DNA of 64,000 bases. Origin: Caenorhabditis elegans. Taxonomy: Eukaryota; Nematoda; Chromadorea; Rhabditida; Rhabditidae. Every line of letters starts with the position of its first letter. The stretch's first letter is position 1. The position numbers and the translations under genes were made by a program. The stretch lies in NCBI RefSeq assembly GCF_000002985.6, contig NC_003280.10:5638501-5702500 (forward strand), written 5' to 3'. This document shows positions 34,601-49,600 of the stretch, in pieces. The notes beneath the pieces were generated by a model that saw nothing but the letters and a program-made list of their open reading frames with translations, ran no database searches and was not told the DNA's origin.

Positions 34601-37600
34601 GAGTTTCATCAGCATCTCGCATTGTGACATGAAAAGATCCGATTCGATCGATCAGAAAAGGACAACTCCAGTGTTTGACATCAGCTCGACGTACACACAA
34701 CATACGTCTTCCTGCATAGTTTTCATTCCAAGTGGTAGAAGATTGGGCAGCAAGGTGAACGTGGTCCTTTTCCATCTGAAAATAATTTTTAAAAATTTCT
34801 ATTCGATCTTAATATAAATTCCTACCTCAACTAGATCGTGATGGCAGACAGATAGAGCCACTGTTGATTGATTTTGAAGTAAAAATCTTGAAGTGAGAAG
34901 AACAACTTGTGTATCCTTATACCTTCCGGTTCCCGGCCGCACCTCCACTCCCAAATTGTAATAGAATGTCGGTTTGGTCTTGTGTTCTACTCGTAATTTT
35001 AACGCTTGCACTCCAGGAGTTAATGTGAATTTTTCACTGAGAATTGATCGATATCCGTTTTCTCTGATATAGGCATTTCCAACTCTTACACGACAAGCCT
35101 TCGGACAGTTTTCATCGGCAAATGAGAACATCAGAGGATGTCTATCTTTCGCTTTTTCATGTTCTTCCATTTGTCCAGCAGCTTCCCATTTAACAGCTTC
35201 TTGTTGTATGATCAGTGGTATTCCAGATTTGTTGACAATCCAATAGGGTACCCAAAGAGATACCGAAATCGCCTGAGCCACACCTAGTCTCACATGACAA
35301 TACATATCAAGCAAATGTCCTTTCGAATCGGCCATTTTTGTGAAAAGTAGTGTACCTTCTCCGATGGAAGCTTTGTTGATAAGAAGTGGTGCTTGAGATT
35401 GCAATCGGTCAGTTGATACAGTAATTGACAGCTCTTTGGTAATATCAACAGATGTGATTAGCATTGATTTACTTGCAGCAATAGCGAAGACGTTATCTTG
35501 AATCTTGATTTCCACATCAATCGGAAGAAGGTTCTGTAGAGAAAGTGGTGCAACAAGATGAATAGAATGCCCAGGAAGTGATTCAAAATCGTGCTCCGGA
35601 TAGTATTCTCTCCGAATTGCAGTGCACACCCAGTAGAATCGATTGAGATTCGAGTCAGATCGAGTTTTGAGCCTCTGTGTCTGATTGCACACTTCTCCTG
35701 ATATCCGTACACTTTTCCATGATAATTCTGCATGTTCAATCACTGGCATTGGTCCAACAGGATAAGCGGTCAATGTACAATGTGCGAATTCGAGAGGCAC
35801 TGAGACAACTCCATTTGGCTCTACACTCATCACTTCACCGCCTTCTGAAACTTTTAGAAATTAAAATTTAACTGGGAAACTAAATTTAAAACATACTTGT
35901 TCCTTCAGTCTGAACGGCAATTGGATGTGGTAGATGATTTGTGATATCAATTGAAGATTTCAATGTAACTACTTTCTTTCCATCATTCTCCATCGTTACC
36001 GAAATAAGTAGACGAGCATTTTTGAGTTGTGGACGAAGAGCTTTGATAACTCGGAAATAAGTTCCACACGAATCAACATTAACAGGCGATATTTCATCCC
36101 ATCCTGACACACGGACTATCAACTGACGAGGTGGTTCCCTTTCAAGATGTGAATAAAGTAAAAGCCTTGCCGGGAATTCGAAATTCTTTTCTTGTCCTCT
36201 TCCAACTGTCATCCATCTAGTTGTTGACTTTCTCTGCTCCGATCTTGCCGTTAAAACATCTTCCACGGCTGTGGTGAAATGAACTTCACAACCTGTTGTA
36301 TTCTTCATCACATATGGTAAATGATCACTACTCGATCGAGTACACTGATTTCTGAAATCGTCACGTTCGAATGAAGCAAGAATAGCCGGAAGTTTGGTAT
36401 TCCATTGAATCGATTGTTGAATGAGCTGTTCGGTAACATTAATATTCAAAGTACTCTTCGTCTCAGCGACCCATTCGATAGTTTGTTTTAAATCCTTTTT
36501 GTTGTGCAGGAAGCGAAGAATTTTCCATTCTTCAATGACAGGTTCCCATCCGAATATTCTTTGATTGAAATAATCCATTGAAACATGGAATGAAGCAATG
36601 ATTCGTTCACCCGTCTTTTTCAAGCAAACATCTGAAATTGGGAAACTAATTTAGACATAAACCTTTAAAATACTCACGAGCAACTGATAATCTCAACAAT
36701 GGAATCGAGTTGGACTGAAGATCGTCGAGAATCCATAAATCCGTATGTTCAGTTTGAATCATGTACATTGAAATGTCAATTGCTGAAAATGTTAAATATT
36801 TAGTCTACTGGAACTGATTCTGGAAAAATACGTTTAGATGGTGGTTGTGGAACAATAATTGGAATCAATGGTTTCTTCAGTACTTCTATATAATTCTTGG
36901 TATATCCTTGAATAACTGCCTTCAAAGCACGAGCATCTTTGTACGACAATCGGCAAATCATTTTGACAACTTCGATCTGAAACACATCTGTAGTTATTGG
37001 AATTTGATTAAAAATTAAAAATCCCGTAAAACAGGGATGTAAAACTAAATATTAGACCCCATCGTTTTAAATTAGAAATTAGAAATTTTGAATGGACAAG
37101 GATTAAAAATTCAACAAAAAAAACGCCCGACATATATAAACGAAGAAACACGAATACCGTATCCATCCCATTTTTTTACAAACCTCTATCAAAAAAGTAG
37201 TTGAATTTTGTTCCTGTATTGAAGAATATATGGGATTTCAAAACTAATATATTTAGCTTTTAAATTTTAAATTTAAATTTACCTCTAAAGCATGCCGTAT
37301 CGGTGGTGTTACAACCATTCCCTTATTCTGTTTCGATTGATTTACAAATAAAGATGTATCAATGTGCAATGCAATAGTTATCGAGAAATCATTTGAACAT
37401 AAATTTCTCGTTTGTTTCTCATGTTGCATTGAACACCATCCAAGCTTCATTGATTGAATTTCCAAATTTGCAGAAATATATCCACCATTATCATTCATAT
37501 TCAATACTGCAGTAGTTGACGCTATCATTGCAAAACTATTTTTTACAAACGGATTCTCCAGTATATAAAGATCAGAATCTCGAAGTGTGATCTTAACTGA

Positions 37601-40600
37601 AAACGTTGGAAACTGTGATGAAGTGGAATCAGTTGCATGTGCATTTCGTTCGATTATAGCTCCATCATGAGTTTTCGAAAATGTTTGACGACGCCCAGAC
37701 TCTGTGAGGTGATATGGAATCTCATCGGAATCTGCAAAAAAAATTTTCTAATATCGAATTTCGGAACATTGGACAACTTACATTTCGGAATAAAATCGGT
37801 ATAAAGCATTATAAATTGTTTCAGATCGTCGAGCCAATCGTAGGCAAGAATGACACGGGCGTTACATAGAACGAGTGTGAGAACGGGACATTCATCTTTT
37901 TTCATCATTATATGTGCTTCAAGCATCAGAGAAGAATTAATGGAAGATGTGACAGGAGTTGCTGGTCGAGAACTGCAAAAAAAACTATAATTGTGTAATA
38001 TTTGATCATTTATTATCCGAAATATTGCATTAAAAAATACGATATCTGGTCTCGACACGTTTTTTTTTGTAAAAGAAAAACGAGCATGGGTCTTAAAAGA
38101 GTACTGTAATTTTAAAGTTTTGTAGAATTTTCCTATATTTGTCACAGTTTTTTATAAATAAGATTTGTTAAAAATTGTGTTTTTTGTCTTAAATAAATTT
38201 TTATAGAAAAACTATGACAACAGCCACAAAAATTTGAAATTACAGTAATCTTTAAAGGCGCACATGATTTTTCATGTAACAAAATTTTGTCGTATCGAGA
38301 CCGGATACTGTATTTTTAGCGCAACAAATCGCAAATTTTCCGTTTGGCAAATAGGAATAGATCTTTTGAAAATAGGAAATATAATCTTTTTTTTTTTGGT
38401 TTTTGCGGACCTAAAAAACAAAAAAAAAGAAATGTTTTTTTCAAAAATTTTATGTTTTCGTTAGTATGATGAAAAATTTGATTTTTTGTTTTTTGGTCGA
38501 ATTTTTTGCTACATTTTTAGCACATCGATTCTAATAACTTACTGTTTTCCTGAATCGGTATGTTGCAAAATGACTGGGAAACAGTTCTTCGGTCCGTTGG
38601 AGGTCGTGTCAACTAATTCGACTCTCTCACAAATCAAATCTAATTCCGATTGATTATCTTCAAATGCATCAAATGAAATCCGTGCTCTTTCCAACTTTAC
38701 GTTTGCAAATGGCTGCCATTTTCCATCTAGAACCGCCTTCTGTTGTTCACCAAGTTTCCTAGGAACTTCCAAATTCAAATCAACATCTTCGAAAACCATT
38801 CGGAAGGAGAGTGTCGCATATTTCTGAATGCATTCCACCTCCATTACATCAGTTGGTAATTGTAGAATCTCTGTTGGAATCGTTTCAGCCACAGGGATCA
38901 TTGGTTCTCCAAAGTTTTTCTCAATTACTGCTCTCATCAGAACATAAAACTGTGTCGTCATTCTCCATTTCAGTCCACTGATTCGTGTGATGATGGTCAG
39001 ATCCGGTGCGTTTTTGGAGAACACTGAATCTAAATTTCGAAGAAACTTATTGTTAAGATCAAATCTTCGAGAAAACACATTTGGACTTGTGAGCACAAAA
39101 GCGGCTTGTTGGAATGCTTTCTCTCCAACTAAATCCAGATTCTTCATATTCTGTAGACGATCAATTTGACGAGCTTCATGAGCACGAACATTCGAAAGAA
39201 TCATATCACCATAATCCAATAGGCAATCAATATTCGAATCATATCCATAGTCACTTTCGATCGAGTATTTATCAAAAATCTCTGTTTTCAAAGAAGAAAG
39301 GGTCTTGAAAGTGTTTTTCAGTTTCATCGAATCAGCTTGCCACAATAAAATCTCAGGTGACGTAGAGTTCAGAGGCATCAGAAATGAAACTGCACATTGA
39401 ATATCGACATCAAGTGAGCATTTTGCACGTGCTCCTTCTTCAACTTTCAATTTCTTGCTTTTTGTAACAATATTCATTAACTCATTGAATTGCATCCAGA
39501 ATTCCATAAGAGCACAGAAGAATCGATGAGTATGAACATAATAGAACTTTTGATTCGATGGAACATGAAAACCAATTGAAACATCACATTCTCTCGAAGG
39601 ATCTTCTCCCAAATACTTCACAACATCGATCACAATTCGTTTGGAGTCATCTAGCCTTCGTTTCGTTTGAGTCGGGCCTCCAAATCCACTGGATGCATTT
39701 TCAAATTGTTCGTCAAGCATGATCAAGCGTTCCGTGTACATTTCTGTGAACAACAAATTAAATTTATTCATAGACTTTGTATCAAAAGTGCAACAACAAC
39801 ATAATAGGGCATCTCAAAATTCCACCCACGTTTCTAAAATTAAGTGAGTAGCTTATTTTGACTCAAAAAATTGTATAAATTATACTTCTAATGTTTCATG
39901 TGGAATATGTTTCAAATTCACTAAAACTGTGGGCTAATTGACAATAGATTTCGAGGTAATCTTCTAGAAATCATCATCATATTACCCAGAAATTTTGCAA
40001 AAAAACGCCAAAAAATACGGTACCAGGTCTCGACACGACAATTTTTCTCAAATGCAAAAGGCATGCTTCTTTAAAGAGTACTGTAATTTCAAATTTTAGT
40101 TGGTGCGGAATTTCCTTGGTTTTTGTAGTTTCTTTTTCAAATTCTTATGGTTTTAATATTTTATTTAAAAAATTAATTAATTAATATTAAAAAAAAAATT
40201 GAAAATCGATTTAATTCCGGAGCAACAAAAATTTAAAATTACAGTATTCTTTAAAGGCGCACAGATTTTTGCAATTAACATAACTTTGTGATGTCGAATA
40301 CCATATGTATGGTGCAAAAATTTCTGGGCGATATTTACTGCTTAGATTTTCTGTAGGGTTACTGTAGTTGAAGTGCTGTAACAGCCTACGACGCTAATTG
40401 TTGATAGTTTTATATTATAATTACCTGAATAAAATGGTGTTGAATCATCAATTCTCATTCCATCAACCATTAGCTTCATTGCCAACGTATTCGAATTGCT
40501 CTCACTAAGCTCCATTGTTGACTCGAGCTCTGTGTTCATCAGTGAAATTACACCAAGTCGTGTGTTATTCTTTGGAAAAGGCATTCCAACTCTCCAATTT

Positions 40601-43600
40601 CGTGCTCTGAGAGTACATCCAACAAGGAAAGAGGCAACTGCTTTCGACGATGTTGTTTTATTTGTGACTGTTACATTTTCTTCCGACTTTTCATGTTCAT
40701 CTACTCCAAGTATACCACTCATTTCAAGAAGAGCTGTCCATGTACGTCGATTCATTTGCATTTCCATCTCATCCATTTCTATTTCGATCGAGCAATTGCG
40801 CTGCAAAAAAAAAGAATATGGAAAGAGCTACCGCGTCATATTTTACACTCTCATTCATTATTCCATCATGTGTTTCTCCCTCATCAAAATATTGAAAATT
40901 TTCATCTCTTCCCTCAGTGGTTTTGGCCTTTTTGTTCCCGATGAGCTATTTATAATCCGACGAAAATACGCGGATTTCCAAAAATACGGGAAATCTCGGG
41001 GGCGGAAACGCCCATATGTACCCTTTAGAAAAAAGATAGAGACGGGGGTCCAAGAAAGTCCCCTCATGCGAGTTTCGTATGCTATTTGACCGTGAAAAAT
41101 TGCCACCAATTCTGGACCTTCGGGTCAACAAATCAAATAAAAAATGAGTCCAGAGAACATGGAGACAGCTATTTTAGTAAACGCCTTCGAGTTAACTAAT
41201 TTGCCGAGTCCACAAGGTTTTATTAATGAAAAACCTTTTGAAATTCAGAATATGGGTGGGCGGCAAACGATTTTTTCCGAAAAATCACCAAATTGCCGGA
41301 ATTCAAAATTTCCGGCAACATGCCGATTTGCCGGAAAACCGGAAATTTGTGGTTTTGCACTTTTTTTTGGAAATTTCAGAATTTCTATTTCAACCGGCAA
41401 AATTGTACGCATCCTATGAATGTTCCTATATCTAAACATTTCCGGCAAATCGACAATTTGCCGAAAATGAAAATTTTGGGCAATTTGCGATTTGCCGAAT
41501 TTGTCGACAAAAAACAATTTGCCGAACAGCAGCCCACCCGATTCAGACTGATGAGATTCTCGTATTGGTTCTACATGGCCCGACATCTCTCGGGATCCGA
41601 CTCGCCCTATGAAAAGACATACATTGAGTGGCGCATCCCGGGACATGTCGGACCATGCACACCTGATGCACCATCTGAATTTCCATAATATTCTCGCTAA
41701 TAAAAGTAAGCATTGCTTCATTTTTAAAATCTCTGTGTTCACTAGTACCTTGTCACTTTATTTCTTATGATTCTAGTCTAGACATGACATTTAAATTCGA
41801 CCTCTAAAGTTTGAGATAGCACTTCAGTGCGGTAAGGATTCGAATGCACAAACAACATAGCCGAAAACATGCATTTGTAAGCATGTGAATATATATTTTA
41901 AAAATGATTTCACTCCCAACGATGTTTTCGGCAACCATAGTACATCGTAACAACACGACATTAAAAATTCATCCAAAGGTGACATTTGATAGTTTTCAGT
42001 TACATCAAAATTGTAATGTACAGTTTTATTTCTCAAAATAAATAAAAAAGTCGACTTTCATTCGTAGATTCCTGGCGTATTCTTGTGAATCTAGCAACTT
42101 ATTCTAAATTTTGGATTACTACGGTAACTCGTTTCATTTCAGAAATAGATATCATTGGCGTCATAGCGATGGTCATTTTATAGCATAATTGCGGTGTTTC
42201 ACAAAAATCAGATAATATGTCGCAATGACTAGAATCAGAAGACGCTAATCTCTCAACTTGTATTTTTTTAATCTGTTTCAGTGATTCTGTCCAATTGTCA
42301 AATCAGAATCCTCCATCACAAATAGCAACTGACCCATTTCTGCCAAATACTACAACCCATTCAAATTATTCCGAGCTCCCTCCTCGCTTCCTTTCTCTCA
42401 TCATACCGCCCGTGAATGCACAATTGCTCCGCCCTCCAAGTGGGCGTGGCTTTCACAGAGGTGACTGCGGCGTTTTTCCATTGAGCTTACTTCATTTTTG
42501 GTGTTGCTATTCCGGTACACAACAATCGTCCTCAGATGTTCTCCCTAACACAGATTCTTACTTTCCTGTTGGTCGCCATCACTTTGATGACATTCTCTTC
42601 GGCTCAGGTAAAGCGGATTTCGGGTTTTTAGTTAACCACCATGTAGAATTCTCATAACCTTATTTTATATTACACCTCATTTCAAACTAATAATAGTATA
42701 TCTAGTATGATTCGTAGAATCTCTTTGTGCTCAGCTTACACGGAAAATAAATGGAAGAGCGTAATGTGCATTCGTATGTTCGAAAACTATTGGATTAATG
42801 TCTGCTGTGTGAATCTAGATAATTGCTCGGCGAAATTGAATAAACTCTTTAAAATCGTTCCTTTCCCACCAAAATGTGCGCTTAACTGGGTCTATTTTGT
42901 TTGTAGATCACAACTTCCCAGTTGCAAACACAATGTTGTTAAAATTGACTGATGTGTTTTTGTTTTCATTTCTTGTAAAGAATCAAGACAAATTTGAGTC
43001 ATGGGACCAATAAAATCATCGTCCCACTCGTTTTTTCGAAACGGCCGCACAGCTCTGAATGGACCGAATATTCTTAATCTGAATTTGTGGATGTCACATC
43101 GTGTTAAAGCTATTTGAAGTATCTATGAAACCACAGATCATTTTAAAGCCAGAGGACTTTGAATTTCTTGTCAACAGCATTCAAATATAATAACTTCCTC
43201 TATAAATATAGTCTTTAAGCCGGCTTAAACTAGAAAAATCTGAGGATAAGATCAAAACTATTTGCAAGCGAGGGAGTTAGTAACTGCCGTCATATCTATA
43301 AAATATAAGATATCTCAGATGATCATGGTAATATATCTACATATTTACAGCCAATCGACGAAGAGCGTCCGATCTTCATGGAACGTCGTGAAGCTTCAGC
43401 ATTTGGAGATATCATTGGAGAGCTTAAGGGAAAGGGACTCGGCGGGCGAATGAGGTTGGTAACCATGACAAATTCATCATTTCCTGAACCTCAAACCTCG
43501 AAAATCGAAATCTTTCCCGCTTCCGTTCACTTTAGAAGGATAGCGCTAAAGTTCATAGGTTCAGTGAAGCGGATGATTAGGAAGTCAAAATTTAGAAAAT

Positions 43601-46600
43601 TAGATTCCCATTCAATTCTTATTATTGTTTTGACCACCCAGGAAGAATTTCGAAAAAAAAACAATAAAAAAGGAATCGGATCCTATTGTCATGCATCTTT
43701 GACACATTTTATATATTCTTTTATGTTCTTTTGGTAGTAGGTGTCATTTCTAGCGATGCTATCAGTTTTCTTTTCATAGTCATACCATCCGTCCGAAAAC
43801 AAACTAATTCGAGGAAAAACAAATAATTACAGATTCGGAAAGCGATCATCTTCCCCTGACATTTCATTGGCTGAAATGCGTGCAATTTATGGTGGAGACC
43901 AGTCGAATATCTTCAACTTTAAATAATCGCAAGCTTCTCTGGTTCTTCCATACCCTTTCCGTTTTTCGAACAATCCATCACCCCGAACTGATCTGTGATT
44001 TGATGATCTACTTTTCATTGTTTCTCTCGCCAACCAACCAATCAAATAAAAATTCAAAAATTCAGAAGCGCTCCCTTTTTTTCTCTCTTTTCATTTTGTC
44101 GTCGATTTGTGTCAGTGTACAGCATCATAACCGTTCTTTTCTTTTTGCGAATAAACAATTTTTGTTGAAGTGGCTCTTACACATCCTGAAGAATTGTTTT
44201 CATTTCATTGGAGCGGATTTTGCGTGGTGCAAAATGTATTTGGTCGAGTATTTTTCAACTCATTTCTATTTTGAGTTCCAAATAAATTATTTCGTGTGGG
44301 TTGCCGGATACAAATTTGTAGATCAAAAGAGAAATGAAAAAAAAGAAAAGACGAAGAAGAGCAAATTACTAAATAATGCATAGCATATCGTGAACTTGGG
44401 AGCCCAATTGCTGTGCTGGTGGCCCGAAGAGTTGCGGAACTAGAGAACTAGATCTGCTGAAGAAATTTGAAATCCAACTGTGCTTAAATTCTGAAAGATT
44501 ATTGCACTAAATTTCTGCAGATTTATGTTCGTGTGGGGAGTAGCCGAAAGGTCGTTGTTGTGCATCTAATCCAATTCAATCCAAAAGAGCTTTACAATAT
44601 CTTGGGGCGAAATCTACAATCGTTCTGAGAAAGATCGTCGGCTAGTTCTGAAGAAAATTCGCCATTTCAGATTCAAATATATCTTGTTCCGTGTTTGAAT
44701 TTTATGAAGAAATTGAATAATATTCTCAATTCCAGATTTACTTCAACTGACCTATTCGGGTAACAGACGTGAGAATATATTTCGGACAACTCCCATGAAT
44801 TCTATTTCAGTTCTAAACTCTTTCGATTTGCAGTTTCAAGGTGAAGAATGTCATGTGGAAATTATTGGACCTACCACATTGAAAATGACGTTGGCTACCG
44901 TAACCCGAGGAATAAGTATTCCAAGAATCATTTTGTTGACGACTAAAAATCCCATGATACGCACCTCCACAATCAATTTCCTGTACGTGATACAATAGAA
45001 AAGTAGAGTGAAAGTGCGTATTTGACGGAAATTGAAAATGGAATCCGGTGCTTCCGGTGAGAGCTAAAGGTGGTGTGATAACAATAATCTGATGAATTTC
45101 ATTGCCGTCATAGTTATTGATTGTGTATGTGTGATGGTTTCAAGTTTGACGGCATCGGGTTAAAACTTCGGAGATGTACGGAAATAGATACGTTATAAGA
45201 GTAGCGTCACTGAATTTATGGTTTGGAAGACCAAGTTTTATCAGAGAAATTCAATATATGACTAAACACTTTAAATCTTTAATGACCACATCTAAGACCA
45301 CACACATGCAAAATCTTACATGTTTTTTAAACAGTGATATTATTATAAATGACCACGTGTTCATCCATCAACTTAGCCATGCAATGTAACTTTTACTCAT
45401 ATTGACATAGATCGTTGAAACATTTTAGAGTTTCTGATTTGAAAAACCTACAAAACTGTCTAATTCGGTACGATAATTTATACTTCACAATTAAAAATTG
45501 ATGAAGAAGTATCTTTTTGAGCTTCAACAAAAGGTTTTAATTAAAACACTTTTTCAATATTAATATATTAATTTTTAATTGCAAAAGTTGAATTATCGCA
45601 CCAAAATCTGATAGATAAGCATTTATGTTGAAAATTGAGTTCAAATATTTTATACAAATCAAAATTTGAATCCTAAACTTTTGATTAAAAACAAAGTCCT
45701 ATCTGTTGAGCTTTGTTCCCATAAATAACTGCGTTTTTTGAACAAGTTCAATAACCAATATCATTACTACTATACAATTTCCCATCAAGTACCTCTTCTC
45801 CTCGTTTCGATGATCATCGTCAAAACAATCAACGCTCACTCGCTCTACGCCCTCTGTAGTTTTTTAGAGAATAATATCGTGACCTATTCCTATTTTCGGG
45901 TAAGAGAAATGTACATTTTCATCTCATTGATTTCCAGATTTAAAACTACAACAAAATACTCCGTAGTATAATAACCCTCTAAATACTAACCTTTTTATAT
46001 TTTCTCTCAAACTGTGAGTGCAATTTGTCCACATAGGTCATCTTGATCGTCACTTCCGGCTTCATAACTCTACTCGGAATCGGGGGCGCCGGCGCACTTG
46101 TCAATGCGTGATTGTCAATTGACGTGGCAGATGTAATTGTCATCGTCGTTAGATTTACTGAAAACGATTAAATTTAACATTGAAAACAGAATTCAATTGT
46201 TTAAAAGTGGATTTTCGCCAAAAAATAATTTTTAAAAATTCATTTTATAGTGCTAAAATGTTTCAAATCCTTAATTTTGACTATAGTCGAAAAGTAATTT
46301 TCTACAAGTTTTTTTTTAAAGTTATGCTTCAATTAATTTTACTTAAACTTTACAGGAGTTTTTAACCTGCAGCAATGATAAAAAAATCTCAAAAAGCTCA
46401 AATTGTCTAGAATTTAGTAATTTACCAAAAAAAATTGACATAAAATTCTAAAAAAAATTTTTGAGTATTTTTTAATGCTTTTTTTACGCATTGAAATTTA
46501 AAACTATCAATATCAACTTACAAGGTTTTATATAATCAGCATATGATTCATCTGGTACCGAAGACGAAATTATTGGAATATGATGATTCTGATGAGATTT

Positions 46601-49600
46601 CGATTGCCGAGCAGGAACACTTTTTTCAGTTTTATGAAGATCTGGACAGGAATTCGAGATCGATTTCATTTGTGAGGCTTGAGATGAAGTGGTGAATAGT
46701 GGATATGATGTATTCTCGATCATATCCCTCATTTCCATATGCCCAATAGCAAGTTTCAACTGAAATTTTAGTTTTATTAGTTTTTTTTAAAGTATATTTC
46801 AACATACGTTGGTCAAGTGTTGTTCTTTTGAAACCACATTGAAATTGAGCCCATCAACATTCAAACATGCAATCGGCTCTCCTGGTTCCCATATTGTAGT
46901 TGGACGTAGTTCTCTTCTGGTCCATCCTCTACCACGAACTTCCATTCGAACTGCTGGTAATTCCAAATTCACAAAAACATGCGATTCGATTATTGAAACA
47001 TTTTGAGCATCAACTTTAATATCAACCAATGCTTCATCCGATTCACTGGATCCACTTGCTTGTGCCGCTTTCTTCATAAACTCATCAAAAACTGTCGGAT
47101 CATCGGAGAACAACGTGGATAGTCCTTCAAGTGCTCCTTCTTCGTAGACAATACTCACAGGCCTCAATCGACAATTAACCATGTGTTTTACAATCAATCT
47201 GGGTGATTTTCGAATGTAATGCATACTGAACATTGGAACTTTTGAAGATATTACATCTGTTCCATCTCTACCAACTGTCAAAAGCATTTTTGTACTTTCT
47301 GCAGTTGAATATAATAGAGATTCCGAGAGTTCTGCAAACTTGCTTTTCGGCCGTGGATGTCCTGATCGAAGACGTTGAACACTCATATCGTTAACAGTTA
47401 CATCAACTGATAAATAATGTTGTTTCGGACTGAGTTCCCAACGTGAACTGACTCCAGATAACTCCAATGCAAGAACTCGTTGTTGTTCGATACCATCATG
47501 AACATCACTATCAACAAATCTTAATGTTAAATGTTCCAGCCGTAATGATATTTGAGCCAATAGAGCATCCCTTCGAAGAAGCGTTGAATCATCCCACGAT
47601 TCGTGTAAAACATCCAGAATCTCCTCTTCCATTTCTTTAACATTAATATCTTTCAACTCTCCAACATCTACATTGCCAAAGTCAAATTTATTATCCTCCT
47701 GCTTCTCATCTTGTTGAGCTTGCCCAAAGAATCCAGTAATCCAACCATACAGACCACCATTAGTTGGTTCAGTTGGAGCAGTTGGTTCATCAACAATAAT
47801 CTCATCCGGTGGTGGTTCAAGTGTCTCAAATGCATCCTCAGTGTCAATTGGAGCTGCGGTAATTCCCAACTCTTTCTCTTTTTCTCTGATGAGCTTTCGA
47901 AAAACAGTTTCCCGAAAAAGATGTAATTCGTGATATGTGTATTGAGCATCTCGTTCGATCTGTTTCATGATTGCAGTACTTTCCAAAGATTGATTGTGAT
48001 TACTGGAAGCTCCATTCGAAGTTGTCACAGGAACTACGGCCAGAGCATTTGATGGATTTGTATTCGAGTCATCTGTACTAACTGTCGATTGAATTGCATT
48101 AGGATTCGCAATTAATCCAATAAGTCGTTTTCGATAAGCTCTACAGTATGCATTGAATCTACTCGCTCTTTCGTGTGCAAAATCCCACGTTCGATTGGCA
48201 TTGGCTCGTCGACTTTCTTCAAGAACTCGATTGTATGCAAACTTCCACCATTCTTTTGCACTGAAAATTTGGAATATTTTGAATTTAAAATACATTTTGA
48301 AGGTCATTAGGAAATTATTAAAAACTATTCCAATAGTGCTAAAATATCCAGATATCATAGGAATAACTAAAAGCCAAAATATGTGGAATTTTAATTTTTG
48401 AAAAATCCAAATTTTATTGGAGTGTTTTATTATGATATTCGGTCATTTTGGACCTTTTTTTTTAGAAAACTACAGCAAAAATTGCATTGACTTTCAGATT
48501 TTTTCAATAGGTTTTTGCGTTAATTTTTTTAAATTTATAACTTTCATATTGAAATTCTCACTTTTCTCCAATTGTGCACAATGGTCTCCACTTTCTGTGT
48601 TGCCTAGCTCTTTCAAATCTTGCCCATTCTCGATTTACAGCTCTCAACTGTGTCATCTGATGCCTCGTCAATTCTAATCCTAAGATGTCGGGCCTCATAA
48701 AGAACTTAAATCGTGGAACTTTGCTTTTCAATGGAAATTTGCTCGAATTCTTTTCCATTCTCAATTCAGCGCTACATGGTTGAATAATATAAGCGTTAGA
48801 GGATGTTTCAGGTGCAAGAATCAACTTCAGCTGCTTCGAATCTTCAATATTTTCCGTCATCGTGGTTTTCGAATTCCAATAAATACTGAAACCGCCTAAT
48901 TCTAATTTCTTGAAAGTATTCGTTCCTTTTTGTGGTTCAGCGAATCCGGGTTTCCAATGATGATTTGTGGTTTGCATTGTCATTTTTTGAATTCGAATTC
49001 CACAATTGAATGTTTGTCCAGGAATTGTGGTATCATCTTCGTATCGAATGTGAACATTGTTGAGAATTAACTGTAAATTTATTATTTTTGAAGCAAATAT
49101 TAAAGTTTTCACTTCTCGGAATTTTTTTGTTTCTTAAATAATACCCAGACGCTAAATTTTGCGGAATTTTCATCGATTTTTTAAAGATAGTTCTTCGATA
49201 AATAAAATAAATAAATAATTTTTCATTAAAAAGAAATAAACACATGCAAATCACTGAAAATTGATCAAAATCAAGAGAAAAACTATGAAAATAGAGGGAA
49301 ATTCGGTAGAACCAAAATTTGAAACTACAGTACTCTTTAAAGGCGCACACCTTCTCGCAGTTAACAAAAATTGTCGTGTCGAGACCGAGTGCCGTCATTT
49401 TGACGAAAAAATCGGATTTTTTTGCGTCTGGGTATTAATTGTATTTTTTCAATTAATAATTGATTATTCTTCAGAACATAAATGGGTAGTATTGAATTAA
49501 GATAAAAAACTTGAAGATAACTTTTTTTTTAAATAAAGACTGTTTTCTCTTTTTTTTTTAACAAAAACCTTCGAACTTCTCGCATTTTAATTTATTTTTT

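Noticed and set aside
40496-41089. 197-codon plus-strand open frame
   Set aside because: Antisense to VPS13D-like exon 40425-40800 and runs on into intron repeats.
41235-41540. CRISPR-like spaced repeats
   Set aside because: Repeats are short, in both orientations and irregularly spaced in a eukaryotic intron.
42295-42657. 120-codon plus-strand open frame
   Set aside because: Overlaps flp-27 exon 1 in another frame and has no splice or homology support.
43880-44383. 167-codon plus-strand open frame
   Set aside because: Begins in the flp-27 last exon in another frame; hydrophobic AT-rich content typical of chance.
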